From: Myxococcota bacterium | GTDB taxonomy: Bacteria > Myxococcota_A > Polyangia > HGW-17 | DNA length: 64,000 nt | Assembly: GCA_018821305.1 (NCBI GenBank) | Contig: JAHJMN010000124.1 | Location: 1 to 64,000, forward strand | Direction of reading: 5' to 3' | Shown: positions 17,686-27,060 of the stretch, piece by piece | Position numbering within the stretch: the first letter of the stretch is position 1 | Layout: every line of letters begins with the position of its first letter | Notes under the pieces: model-generated | Seen by the model: the letters and a program-made list of their open reading frames with translations, nothing else | The model's database searches: none | What the model was told of the DNA's origin: nothing | Translations under genes and position numbers: made by a program

Positions 17686-19257
17686 ATGAGTAAAAAGAAT
17701 GTTTTATTGATAAATACAGATGGCCCGGAACATCGAGTGGCCTTAGTTGAGAATGGTTCGCTGGCAGAACTTTACATTGAGAGGAAATTAAATGGATCAA
17801 ACGTAGGTAATATTTATAAAGGCAGAATTGTGAGGGTAATGCCGGGGATGCAGGCTGCTTTTGTAGATATTGGAATGGAGAAAGCGGCTTTTCTTTATAT
17901 TACAGATGTAGTCGGAGGACGTGTTCCTAACAAAATACGCCTCTACCTTGATTCCGAGAGCGATGTTGATGGCGAACTTGATGATGATGAAGAACTGCTT
18001 GATCTGACAGAAGAAGATGAAGAACTGTTCAATATGCCCCGTATTGAGGACTTACTTTCTCCGGGTCAGGACATTCTCGTTCAGGTGGCAAAAGACCCTC
18101 TTGGCACCAAGGGAAGTCGCGTCACCGGATATGTGACGCTGCCGGGAAGACATATTGTTTTTATGCCCTATGTGGATCACATTGGCATTTCACGTAAAAT
18201 CGAAGATGAAGAAGAACGTACCCGTCTCAAGGATATTGTTGAGGAACTTAAACAGAATCTTAACGGTGGGTTTATAGTCCGTACTGTTTCTGAGGGGCAG
18301 AGTAATCAAAAACTCAAAAACGATATGGAATATTTAAGCCTTCTGTGGAAGACTATTCTTGATAAATATAATTCCATGGCACCACCGTGTCTTATTTACA
18401 GCGAGCTAGATCTTGTGATTCGTTGCGTTCGGGATTTGATGAACAATGATATCGATTCATGTTATGTCGACAGCCGGAATTATTTTAATCGCGTGCAGGA
18501 ATTTGTTGGTACTTTTATGCCCAAGTATCTGGATCGCATAAAGCTTTATGAAGGGGAGATTCCCATTTTTGATTCCTGGGATCTTGAACCGCAGATAGAT
18601 CAGGCACTTACTCAAAAAGTCTGGCTAAAAAGTGGTGGTTATCTTGTCATTGAAAGAACGGAAGCCCTCACTACAATCGATGTAAATTCTGGGAGTTATG
18701 TGGGAAACAGATCCCTGGAGGATACAATTACCCAGATAAATATGGAAGCAGCCCGTGAAATTCCTCTTCAATTAAGGCTTCGCAATATAGGCGGTCTTGT
18801 CGTTATTGATTTTATTGATATGCAGGGAGAAGACAACAAGCAAAAGGTAATGCAGATCTTTTCAGAAGAACTCGCTCAGGATCGTGCAAGACACATGGTC
18901 TTGCCAATCAGTGAGTTTGGCCTCATGCAGATGACAAGGCAACGAACCAGAGAAAGCCTCATAAGTGCCATGACACGGCCTTGCTCTTATTGCCGGGGAA
19001 GGGGATACATTAAGTCGATTGAAAGTATCTGTATCGAAATCATAAGAAACTTAATCAGGCGGTCCGGAAAAGCAGGAATTACAGGAATGAGAGTAAACTG
19101 CAATCTTGAAGTCGCAGATTACCTTACTCACGCGTATCAGGAATGGCTTACTGAAATTGAAAATCGATTTGGAATTATTGTCAATCTACACGCTCTGGAA
19201 ACCATGCACGCCGAAGATTATGAAATTTCTGAAGAACGCTCTTCATCAGTTCAGTAG
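17686..19257 (+). CDS. rng: Rne/Rng family ribonuclease
   Basis: VALVENGSLAELYIER...IYKGRIVRVMPGMQAAFVDIG...ALTTIDVNSGSYVG...IGGLVVIDFIDM...MTRPCSYCRGRGYI. Confidence 0.95.
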   Translation: MSKKNVLLINTDGPEHRVALVENGSLAELYIERKLNGSNVGNIYKGRIVRVMPGMQAAFVDIGMEKAAFLYITDVVGGRVPNKIRLYLDSESDVDGELDDDEELLDLTEEDEELFNMPRIEDLLSPGQDILVQVAKDPLGTKGSRVTGYVTLPGRHIVFMPYVDHIGISRKIEDEEERTRLKDIVEELKQNLNGGFIVRTVSEGQSNQKLKNDMEYLSLLWKTILDKYNSMAPPCLIYSELDLVIRCVRDLMNNDIDSCYVDSRNYFNRVQEFVGTFMPKYLDRIKLYEGEIPIFDSWDLEPQIDQALTQKVWLKSGGYLVIERTEALTTIDVNSGSYVGNRSLEDTITQINMEAAREIPLQLRLRNIGGLVVIDFIDMQGEDNKQKVMQIFSEELAQDRARHMVLPISEFGLMQMTRQRTRESLISAMTRPCSYCRGRGYIKSIESICIEIIRNLIRRSGKAGITGMRVNCNLEVADYLTHAYQEWLTEIENRFGIIVNLHALETMHAEDYEISEERSSSVQ

Positions 19258-19279
19258 AATTAAACTGGAGCAGGTCAAA

Positions 19280-20092
19280 TCAGGCTTTTGTACTTGATCC
19301 CTTGGCCGGACAGGAAATGCGTTTACACTTGGGTTTACCATTCCATGTTTTCTTGATTACAAGCAAGAGTACTTTATCCCCTTCAACGGGTTCAAAGTCA
19401 CATCCATCATAATCGAACATTACTTCGCCAATTTCCGGATGGTCGACATATCCGAAACCCTGTTCCTTTTTCCATGACTTTACAACGCCCCATGGGTTTG
19501 TAATTGGAAAGCCACCATCGTCAAGAACTTTGAAATCACCGGGATTATCAGACTTTTCAGAAACAGGAACGTTATCTACGGGATGTGCAATTTCGCCTGA
19601 CTTCAGATTATACATCCCACTGGGCTCTCTGTTATCTCGACCCGGGTATGAGATGTCGGACATCATTACATTTACCGTTGGCTTGTTTGAGGACGCAGCG
19701 GCATGGCGTGTTTCACAATGGGATTTCATTGCCTGAAGGCTTGAGTACCAGGTTTCGAAAGCATTTTCTTCACTTTCGGGATCAGGATAATTATCCTGAG
19801 TCAATGAGACCATGGTCCCCCCGGGAATGGATGCCAGTTCGAATTCGATATAGACAGGATCAATATATATTTTCAACCTATCATAAGGGTGGTATTCACT
19901 TATTACCCCAGCCATTACTGTTTGATGACCGACACTGCTGTCTTTACCCCATCCTAATACCCACAGACCACCAACCTTTGCGTCAACTATGGCGTCACAC
20001 ATCCACCAGACGTTGAGTTCCTGAGGTTTTACCAGGCAAAGAAAAATATTTTCTTTGGATGATTTTATTTCAATTTGTCGGGAAATGCTCAT
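19280..20092 (-). CDS. SRPBCC-like domain fused to C-terminal cold-shock-like domain
   Basis: N-term LVKPQELNVWWMCDAIVDAKVGGLWVLGWG (SRPBCC style), C-term GVVKSWKKEQGFGYVDHPEIGEVMFDYDGCDFEPVEGDKVLLLV (CSD style). Confidence 0.75.
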   Translation of the reverse strand: MSISRQIEIKSSKENIFLCLVKPQELNVWWMCDAIVDAKVGGLWVLGWGKDSSVGHQTVMAGVISEYHPYDRLKIYIDPVYIEFELASIPGGTMVSLTQDNYPDPESEENAFETWYSSLQAMKSHCETRHAAASSNKPTVNVMMSDISYPGRDNREPSGMYNLKSGEIAHPVDNVPVSEKSDNPGDFKVLDDGGFPITNPWGVVKSWKKEQGFGYVDHPEIGEVMFDYDGCDFEPVEGDKVLLLVIKKTWNGKPKCKRISCPAKGSSTKA

Positions 20093-20330
20093 TACTGCTC
20101 TCCATTTATAACGTATCTGGCAACTATCCGTTCAACTATCGATCGAATACAGCAAGCGTACGCAGCTTTTCGATCCGCTTGAAGCGAAATTGATCTGAAT
20201 AACTGAACCAGCAAATATCTTCGAAAAATCAATTTCAGATAATCGATTGGATTTTCGGAGATGATACCAAGTCAGGCAAATATATACCATGCGATTTTTT
20301 TTTACAAAAAAAAATATTAAAATATAAGTC

Positions 20331-20388
20331 AGTTCGTGTATCGTCCCTCAAACTTTTCAAGTTTCCATCGGTTTTCAGGTCAGTAAAT
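20331..20388 (+). repeat. Degenerate single-hairpin relic of the dispersed repeat
   Basis: AGTTCGTGTATCGTCCC...TTTTCAGGTCAGTAAAT resembles the two element ends with the interior missing. Confidence 0.4.
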
Positions 20389-20395
20389 ATGCTTT

Positions 20396-22015
20396 CTAGT
20401 CAGATCCGGTCAACATAGTTGGCGATAGGACCTCTCCGAAGGTCTTTAGAATCACATCCTGCCAATGGAGCGATTTACCATGCATGAAAATACTGTCTCG
20501 AAAAAAACGTCCGATCTTGAGTGATTTTGCTGAAGATAATAAGGACTCAGGTGTACTTAATGGAAAAAACTTTCTCATGAGGGCAGACGAAAAAACAGTT
20601 CCAAGAAGATAATTATGATAATAAACGGGATTTGTTATTAGATGGACCTTTGAAAGCCAGTCGCATCTGGATTCTCTGTCAGGAGGCACTTGAAGAAGTT
20701 GGTATTTACTTACAAGTTCCCACCAGAGCTTTTGCAGGTCTTGTTCCGGATTTTTGTAAAGTGCTTTTTCAAATTGATACATAACCAGTGACCATCTTGC
20801 GAATATCAATGACTCACGTTGAATTCTTTCAAGATTATTAGTTTGATACTTCTTCCAGAAACCTGGCTTTTTTGAATAAAGCGTACTTAAAAAGTCTGCA
20901 TCCCAGGCAAAATTCTGAAGAAATATCGCGACTCCTTCAGTGAGAAAAGTATGGGCCGGTTGTCTTAGTATATAGGGCAGGTCAGAATTTATATATTTAA
21001 AAAAAGCAGCATGCCCACACTCATGAAGAAGGGTAGAAATAAAGGTAAAATCGTTCGTATCCGTTGCAATAATTCTTACATCGCCCATTCTGTCCAGATC
21101 CAAACAATAGGCGTGACTTATTTTATTTTTTCGTTTTTTAAAATCGCTGGAAAGAAGAATATCGGAAATATCAATTTCCAGAGAGCGGAACAATCGCGAG
21201 ATATTTTTTACCGGATCTGACTTGAGCTTTTTACCGGGATCTGTCTTTTTCCAGACGGGAAGTTCCTGAAAATGCAGATCGGAATAATGCCAGGGCATTA
21301 AAGATGTCGTTTTGATTCCGAAATAGGATGCCAATCGAGTATCGATCTGTTCTTTAAGTATTTCAAAAGGAACACGAGTTACGTTATCCAGTTCGGTCAT
21401 AAAATTATCAAGCCAGCAGGGATCAAGCTCATCAAGTATTAAAGACATTTCATGAAAATCATTGAATCCTGATGCACGGGCTCCCTGGTTTCTGAGTTTT
21501 ACAAGCTCAATAAAACCGCTTCGAAAAAGTATTTTACCGACTCTCCGGCCACCTTCCCACAGGGCTTTTCTCTGGATTTTTAAACCGCTGCGCAGTTCCG
21601 CATGAATATCGTTTTGAGTGAGACGACGTTTTCTGCCTCGATAATCGATTACAGGACGGTAATTAAGAGCTCTATGTTCAAGAAGACTGGAAAGGCTTTC
21701 AATCCCTTTTCTAAGATCCCCGGAAAAGCCCTCTCTGATAAAATTAGCTTTAAGAATTTCCAGGCAGCGAAACTCCTGACCCTGGTACCCAGCCTTAATA
21801 CAGTCATCAAGTTTGCGGTTAACTTTCTGTAAAAACTTATGATTTGAATGTATTTTCCACAGTTTAATGCTGGCTTCTGATGCATTTCGTGTAATTGGAG
21901 TTTTAGTATCAGTAACTGATTCCCACCAGATGGTATGAAGTTGTTTTTCAAGGGGAATTCTTTGCAACTCATAAAGACTGATAAGTTTATTACACTCATC
22001 TAAAAGAGTGTTCAT
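20396..22015 (-). CDS. M3-like zinc metallopeptidase
   Basis: HECGHAAFFKY (HExGHA) and downstream ...TEGVAIFLQNF. Confidence 0.65.
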   Translation of the reverse strand: MNTLLDECNKLISLYELQRIPLEKQLHTIWWESVTDTKTPITRNASEASIKLWKIHSNHKFLQKVNRKLDDCIKAGYQGQEFRCLEILKANFIREGFSGDLRKGIESLSSLLEHRALNYRPVIDYRGRKRRLTQNDIHAELRSGLKIQRKALWEGGRRVGKILFRSGFIELVKLRNQGARASGFNDFHEMSLILDELDPCWLDNFMTELDNVTRVPFEILKEQIDTRLASYFGIKTTSLMPWHYSDLHFQELPVWKKTDPGKKLKSDPVKNISRLFRSLEIDISDILLSSDFKKRKNKISHAYCLDLDRMGDVRIIATDTNDFTFISTLLHECGHAAFFKYINSDLPYILRQPAHTFLTEGVAIFLQNFAWDADFLSTLYSKKPGFWKKYQTNNLERIQRESLIFARWSLVMYQFEKALYKNPEQDLQKLWWELVSKYQLLQVPPDRESRCDWLSKVHLITNPVYYHNYLLGTVFSSALMRKFFPLSTPESLLSSAKSLKIGRFFRDSIFMHGKSLHWQDVILKTFGEVLSPTMLTGSD

Positions 22016-23391
22016 TGATCACCTGTCCCATTAATAATGGCTCTGGCAAAGGCTTCAGCTGATTCCTTATCAATAATTCTACCATCCAGCTGACCTTCCA
22101 TAAGCAATTTAAGAATTTTGCCAATAGCAGGTCCCTGAGGAACACCCATCGATAAAATATCATCACCACTCAGAAGTGGCGCTGGTTTCTCCTCACCGAC
22201 TGGAATGGCTTTCATGCGCTCCAGTGCAAGAAAATAATCACTTAACTTCTCAGGACTATTGAGATTATCTAGCCTGTTCAGTTCACACAGTAAACGGAAA
22301 TATTCCCGCTCCAAATCCGGAGCGGATTTTAAATCTCTTCCCATGAGTCTTTTTACTGACGAATCCTTCATCTGCGAAATATGCATTAGCTTCATATGGT
22401 CAGCTACTAGACTCGAAATATCAGAAATTGCATTTCGAGATAAACGCAAACTGAATAAAGCCTTTTCAGTTAGTTTTGAGCCTATAGATTCATGGCAGTA
22501 AAAAGTAATTTTAGAGTTATTTATTGTAAACGCATCTTTTTTCCCCGTATCATGAAAAAGAAGGGCCCATGCTAAAATTGGCTCCAGAGGCCAATTCTCA
22601 TTGGACTCAAATGCTCTGATTGTATGTTCCAGACAATCGCCTTCTGGATGAAACTCAGGATTTTGTTCAACACCATCAAGGGCTTTTACTTCCGGGAGTA
22701 CAATTTCAAGCAATCCTGATTCCTTGAGAAGTCTGAGTCCTTTACCCGCTCCACGATTGGTTATAGTCTTTTCTATCTCATCCCTGACCCGCTCCCAGGA
22801 AACATTCCTGATTCGCTCAGGGCAGCAGCATATGGAATCCCACGTTTCGGGATCAATGCTGAAATCAAGTCTGGCAGCAAACCTTATGGCTCTTAATATT
22901 CTCAGTTGGTCCTCTCCGAAACGTTTTGCTGGGTCTCCAATTGCTCGAATAACTCTTCTTTCAATATCCTTTATTCCATCTATATAATCAAAAACATTTC
23001 CTGTTTCGGGATCCAACAGAAGTCCATTTATTGTGAAATCTCTCCTTAGAACATCTTCTCTCGCTGTGGAAAATGTAACTGACTCAGGACGCCTGCCGTC
23101 AATATAATTATTATCATTCCTGAAAGTGGCAACCTCGAAAGTAAACCCTTCAAAAATCACAACAACAACACCAAACGCTGCTCCAACGGTGACAGTTTTT
23201 TTAAAAATTTCTGTCACATCTTCCGGTTTTGCAGCGGTAGCAATATCATAATCAATTGGCGACCTTCCCATAATGAGGTCTCTGACGCATCCTCCGGCAA
23301 AGTAGGATTCAAATCCATGTTTCCGCAGAAGACTTACTGCTGCACAAGCTTTTTCAAAGAGGAGATCACTATGAGGAACCACAATTTTCAT
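22012..23391 (-). CDS. cca: CCA tRNA nucleotidyltransferase / poly(A) polymerase family
   Basis: YFAGGCVRDLIMGRSPIDYDIATAAKPEDV...RRDFTINGLLLDP...RILRAIRFAARL plus HD-type LFHDTGK. Confidence 0.92.
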   Translation of the reverse strand: MKIVVPHSDLLFEKACAAVSLLRKHGFESYFAGGCVRDLIMGRSPIDYDIATAAKPEDVTEIFKKTVTVGAAFGVVVVIFEGFTFEVATFRNDNNYIDGRRPESVTFSTAREDVLRRDFTINGLLLDPETGNVFDYIDGIKDIERRVIRAIGDPAKRFGEDQLRILRAIRFAARLDFSIDPETWDSICCCPERIRNVSWERVRDEIEKTITNRGAGKGLRLLKESGLLEIVLPEVKALDGVEQNPEFHPEGDCLEHTIRAFESNENWPLEPILAWALLFHDTGKKDAFTINNSKITFYCHESIGSKLTEKALFSLRLSRNAISDISSLVADHMKLMHISQMKDSSVKRLMGRDLKSAPDLEREYFRLLCELNRLDNLNSPEKLSDYFLALERMKAIPVGEEKPAPLLSGDDILSMGVPQGPAIGKILKLLMEGQLDGRIIDKESAEAFARAIINGTGDQ

Positions 23392-23449
23392 GCGACAGTT
23401 TTTTCACATGATTTAAAAAATGGCAAGTATTAGGTTGGAATTTCAGTAT

Positions 23450-24490
23450 TTACAATGTTTTCTTCATTTTTGCCTGGTGGGCAGCAAGGTCTTCATCAAT
23501 TTTTAAAAGAATCTTTTCTGGATCCCAAGGTACAGTAATAAAATCACATGCCCCACTGCGCAAAGCGGATACAACCATACTTTTAGTGGGCCTTGATGAA
23601 ATTGCGATAACGGGAAGTCTACTTGTTCTCGTAACTGCTTTAATCCATTTATCAATCGGGATGCCTGCTGGACTTTTACTCTCCATGTCAACGAACACCA
23701 AATCAATCCGCTCCCGGCCGAGAATGTCTTTGGCTAACCCGATATCAGTAACTTCCACAATGTTAAATCTGGACTCAATATAAAAGGAAATCTTTTTTGA
23801 TTTGTCACTTTCATCCTGAATTATCAATGCTTTAGGTACATCATCTCCGAGCAGGTTTGGGGAAGTGGAATCCGTTGCAGCGGGTTCCTCTTTCAGTGAT
23901 GATTTCCAGATGGAGGCTAATAGGTTTTTGTTAATAAAGATGGCAAAATTGTGATTAAACTTTGTCTGGAAAGTAATTGTCGCATGCACCAGAACCCCCA
24001 GAGCTGACTCAAGATTTTCAAGGTCATCTCCTTTTAGCAGGGAGTCCATTTTTAATCTTGAAGTAAAGTGAGAGTGGTTTTGGTGTACCAAATCATCAAT
24101 GCTGCCTGCGAGAATGTTTCCTATTTCGAAAAGGACTTCCTCATCGTCGGAACTGAAATCGTCATTATCTACCTTTTCTTTTATAGTGGGCTCCGGCATC
24201 ATCATCATGAGCCCTGCCAATCTTATCCCGACACTCCTGTCCAGAACAAAAGCGAAGTATCCAACCTCCTCAGAGCCTGAATTTACCTTTAAACCCACAG
24301 ATTTCTTTTTATATTTGCTGTAGATACTGTTTGCAGCTGCAGAAGATACTTCAACTTTTGAAAAAGAAAGTTCATTTTCATCAAGGTTGACCACGACCTG
24401 TAGACCTTCGGATATAGTATCAAGGATTGACTCTATTTCCGAAGCACTGACAAGAGCGCTGAGTTCCTGAGCTTTATAGTCAACTTTCAT
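23450..24490 (-). CDS. CheC/FliN-like domain fused to C-terminal receiver-like domain
   Basis: N-term ...DDEEVLFEIGNILAGSIDDLV; C-term DLVFVDMESKSPAGIP...PVIAISSRPTKSMVVSALRSGACDFITVPWD. Confidence 0.7.
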   Translation of the reverse strand: MKVDYKAQELSALVSASEIESILDTISEGLQVVVNLDENELSFSKVEVSSAAANSIYSKYKKKSVGLKVNSGSEEVGYFAFVLDRSVGIRLAGLMMMMPEPTIKEKVDNDDFSSDDEEVLFEIGNILAGSIDDLVHQNHSHFTSRLKMDSLLKGDDLENLESALGVLVHATITFQTKFNHNFAIFINKNLLASIWKSSLKEEPAATDSTSPNLLGDDVPKALIIQDESDKSKKISFYIESRFNIVEVTDIGLAKDILGRERIDLVFVDMESKSPAGIPIDKWIKAVTRTSRLPVIAISSRPTKSMVVSALRSGACDFITVPWDPEKILLKIDEDLAAHQAKMKKTL

Positions 24491-24517
24491 TTAGAGGCGT
24501 TCCTTTTCCCCTTAACA

Positions 24518-24760
24518 AGTTCGTGTCCTGAAATTCAATTTATATCAAAATTGAGCATGTTTATGAAAACATACTATTCAGAACACTTTCATAAATTCAT
24601 AGTCATTAAAATTTCTAACAGGCCACTACCAGTAAATTCAACACATTGCGGTTACTGTCTAAAACGTATTTCCGCAGGAAATCGTCCCTCATGCCGATTT
24701 GCTTCGCAACTGTTTTCGCAGAAAACAGTGAGAGACAGGTCACTACCAGTAAATGAGAAA
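24518..24760 (+). repeat. Modular repeat, copy H (chimeric, expanded)
   Basis: Subfamily 2 left part, then subfamily 1 CTAACAGGCCACTACCAGTAAATTCAACACATTGCGGTTACTGTC, then extra hairpins ATTTCCGCAGGAAAT and ACTGTTTTCGCAGAAAACAGT, then ACAGGTCACTACCAGTAAAT. Confidence 0.8.
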
Positions 24761-24783
24761 ACTGAACCTGTTGAAACTGAAAA

Positions 24784-25155
24784 CTATAATAAGTCCTGGA
24801 GATAGGCAACCATCTGCTCTGGCGTAAATGGCTTTTTAATATAGCCTGCTGCGCCGTAGGACATTGCCTCGTTTATGGTCTCTTCAGCACCATCTGTTGT
24901 GACCATGACTATTTTAATTTTGCCTTTCCCAAATTGTTCGCCAATTTTTTTAACCATTTCCAGCCCACTCATATTAGGCATATTCACATCGCTGAAAATG
25001 ACAGCTACCTCATTGGATTCCAGTACCTTTAAACCTTCAAGACCATCTCCAGCCTCAAAAATGTGGTCAAAGTGGATGTTTGTGTTTCTCAGGTTTCTCA
25101 TTACAATTTTACGCATTACACCAGAGTCATCAACGATTAACGCATTCCTAGCCAT
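24784..25155 (-). CDS. CheY-like response regulator
   Basis: NALIVDDSGVMRKIVMRNL...VIFSDVNMPNMSGLEMV...VTTDGAEETINEAMSYGAAGYIKKPFTPEQ. Confidence 0.93.
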   Translation of the reverse strand: MARNALIVDDSGVMRKIVMRNLRNTNIHFDHIFEAGDGLEGLKVLESNEVAVIFSDVNMPNMSGLEMVKKIGEQFGKGKIKIVMVTTDGAEETINEAMSYGAAGYIKKPFTPEQMVAYLQDLL

Positions 25156-25166
25156 TACAGACCTCC

Positions 25167-25583
25167 TTAAGAAAAACTTTTATCTTTAATCAGAAGTTGC
25201 CACCTTCTGATTCTACCAATTGAAAGGGAAACTGTTTTCAAAATGCCATCCAGATCGTCAAATGGTTTAACAAAGAAATCAAAAGCACCTCTGGTGATGG
25301 ATTCGTATACAGTACTTACTGTTGAGTACCCAGTTATTACTATTACATGGCAAAGTGGATTAATGGATTTTGCGATTTTTAATATTTTTATTCCACTTAA
25401 ACCTGGCATCATAATATCTGTTATGATTACATCGTACATTTTTTCGTTCATAAGTTCAACAGCTCTGTCAGGGTCTGTTGTCTTGTCACACTTGAGATTT
25501 TCAAAAAGCAGGATCCTCTCAAGAGTGTCTACTACATCTTTTTCGTCATCAATGAGAAGGATTTTAGCTTCCTGATCGCTCAT
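25167..25583 (-). CDS. Response regulator
   Basis: ILLIDDEKDVVDTLERIL...DVIITDIMMPGLSGIKIL...FFVKPFDDLD. Confidence 0.93.
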   Translation of the reverse strand: MSDQEAKILLIDDEKDVVDTLERILLFENLKCDKTTDPDRAVELMNEKMYDVIITDIMMPGLSGIKILKIAKSINPLCHVIVITGYSTVSTVYESITRGAFDFFVKPFDDLDGILKTVSLSIGRIRRWQLLIKDKSFS

Positions 25584-26983
25584 AATTTAATTCCTTCACG
25601 TTTTATCGGCAGATTTACGAAAAAAAGAGTACCTGACCCATCTTTTTGTTTAAAAAAAATGGTTCCACCGTGATTTTCTACTATTCCAAGGCTTATAGAA
25701 AGCCCTAAGCCGGTTCCATCTTGTCCCTTGCCCGACGTGAAAAAAGGCTCAAATACTTTATCTGCAATTGCTGCTGGAATGCCACTGCCATTATCGCTCA
25801 CAGCCACAGTAATAGAAGTTTCATCAAAACTGACCTCAATTTCAATTTCAGCCATTTGTGGAAGGCAGCTTTCAATTGCATTCGCGATCAGGTTCAGAAA
25901 AACCTGAGTGAGTTCCTGTGCATTACCAGTCAAATGTGGTATTCCATGCAAATACTTTTGACTTACTGTAAAAACATCTCCGAATTGGGTTCGAGCAAAT
26001 CCAAGAGCGTTGTCAATACATTCGGTTATACTTATCGTAGAATCCTCAACGGATCCTTTTCTTGAATAATTTCTCAGTGAGCTCACTGTTGAGTCAATGC
26101 GATTGCTGTTACGGATTATCCGATCAATTGTAATATTGAAATCCTCCTCGGTGCCAGGGTACACATTTGCGATCTCGGCGGCTTTTTTCAAAATCATTGC
26201 ATTCGCTTTAATGATTGAGTTCGGGTTGTTTATTTCATGGGCAACACCTGCTGCCAGCTTACCTATAGTAGCCATCCGCTCGGAGTGGACCAGTTCTCTG
26301 GCCTTTTCTTCGAGTAGAATATTCAAGTGGGAATTTGCTTTTTTCAGGTCATTTTCCTTTTCGTGGAATCGTTTAAGCATTTCAAGGAATCCTTTCTGGA
26401 TTGAATCCAGTGGATCTGCTTCACGAGACGGTGGATTTCCTGTGATAGTTGACACTTTTTCAAGCACAAACATAACGGCTTTATGCAGGCGGAACTCCCT
26501 CTCCATGAGATCCCCAGCCCTTTTGCGCACTTCATTTTCGAGTGTGCGATTCATTTTTTCCAGATTACGATTTTTCTCAGCTAGTTCGTCTGCCAGATTT
26601 TTAACTTCAGCATTCAGGTTTTTGTATTGAACAGCATTAGTTACTAATTTTGCGAAGCTGTCTCCATCAACAGGTTTTTGAAGAAAATAATAAATGGATG
26701 CTTCATTGACTGCATTTATAATTTCCCCGGAACCAACACCTCCTGTTATGAGTATTCGAACGATTTCTGGATTTATGGTCTTAATCGTTTTAAGTACATC
26801 GATGCCATTTTTGCCTGGCATGTGGTAGTCACTTATGCACACATCTATATTAGATTCCTTTGCAATATCAATTGCTTCTATTCCCGAAAGTGCAGTAACT
26901 ACTTCGCATTCGATGTCGGCCAGAAATCGAGTTAAAGATTTGAGTATATTTGGTTCGTCGTCAACCAGTAGAATTCGGAACAT
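25580..26983 (-). CDS. Receiver-histidine kinase hybrid
   Basis: N-term REC (ILLVDDEPNILKSLTRFL), HisKA GKLAAGVAHEINNPNSI, HATPase VAVSDNGSGIP...GQDGTGLGLSI. Confidence 0.93.
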   Translation of the reverse strand: MFRILLVDDEPNILKSLTRFLADIECEVVTALSGIEAIDIAKESNIDVCISDYHMPGKNGIDVLKTIKTINPEIVRILITGGVGSGEIINAVNEASIYYFLQKPVDGDSFAKLVTNAVQYKNLNAEVKNLADELAEKNRNLEKMNRTLENEVRKRAGDLMEREFRLHKAVMFVLEKVSTITGNPPSREADPLDSIQKGFLEMLKRFHEKENDLKKANSHLNILLEEKARELVHSERMATIGKLAAGVAHEINNPNSIIKANAMILKKAAEIANVYPGTEEDFNITIDRIIRNSNRIDSTVSSLRNYSRKGSVEDSTISITECIDNALGFARTQFGDVFTVSQKYLHGIPHLTGNAQELTQVFLNLIANAIESCLPQMAEIEIEVSFDETSITVAVSDNGSGIPAAIADKVFEPFFTSGKGQDGTGLGLSISLGIVENHGGTIFFKQKDGSGTLFFVNLPIKREGIKL

Positions 26984-27060
26984 GAATGAAATCCTTTGTC
27001 GGCTTAAAAATATTCCGACGGTTGGAGAAACACTTAGTTTCCAAAAACAATTTCTTATTA

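Noticed and set aside
17950-18045. Acidic insertion in the RNase G S1 region
   Set aside because: This loop is variable in the family; not remarkable without comparison.
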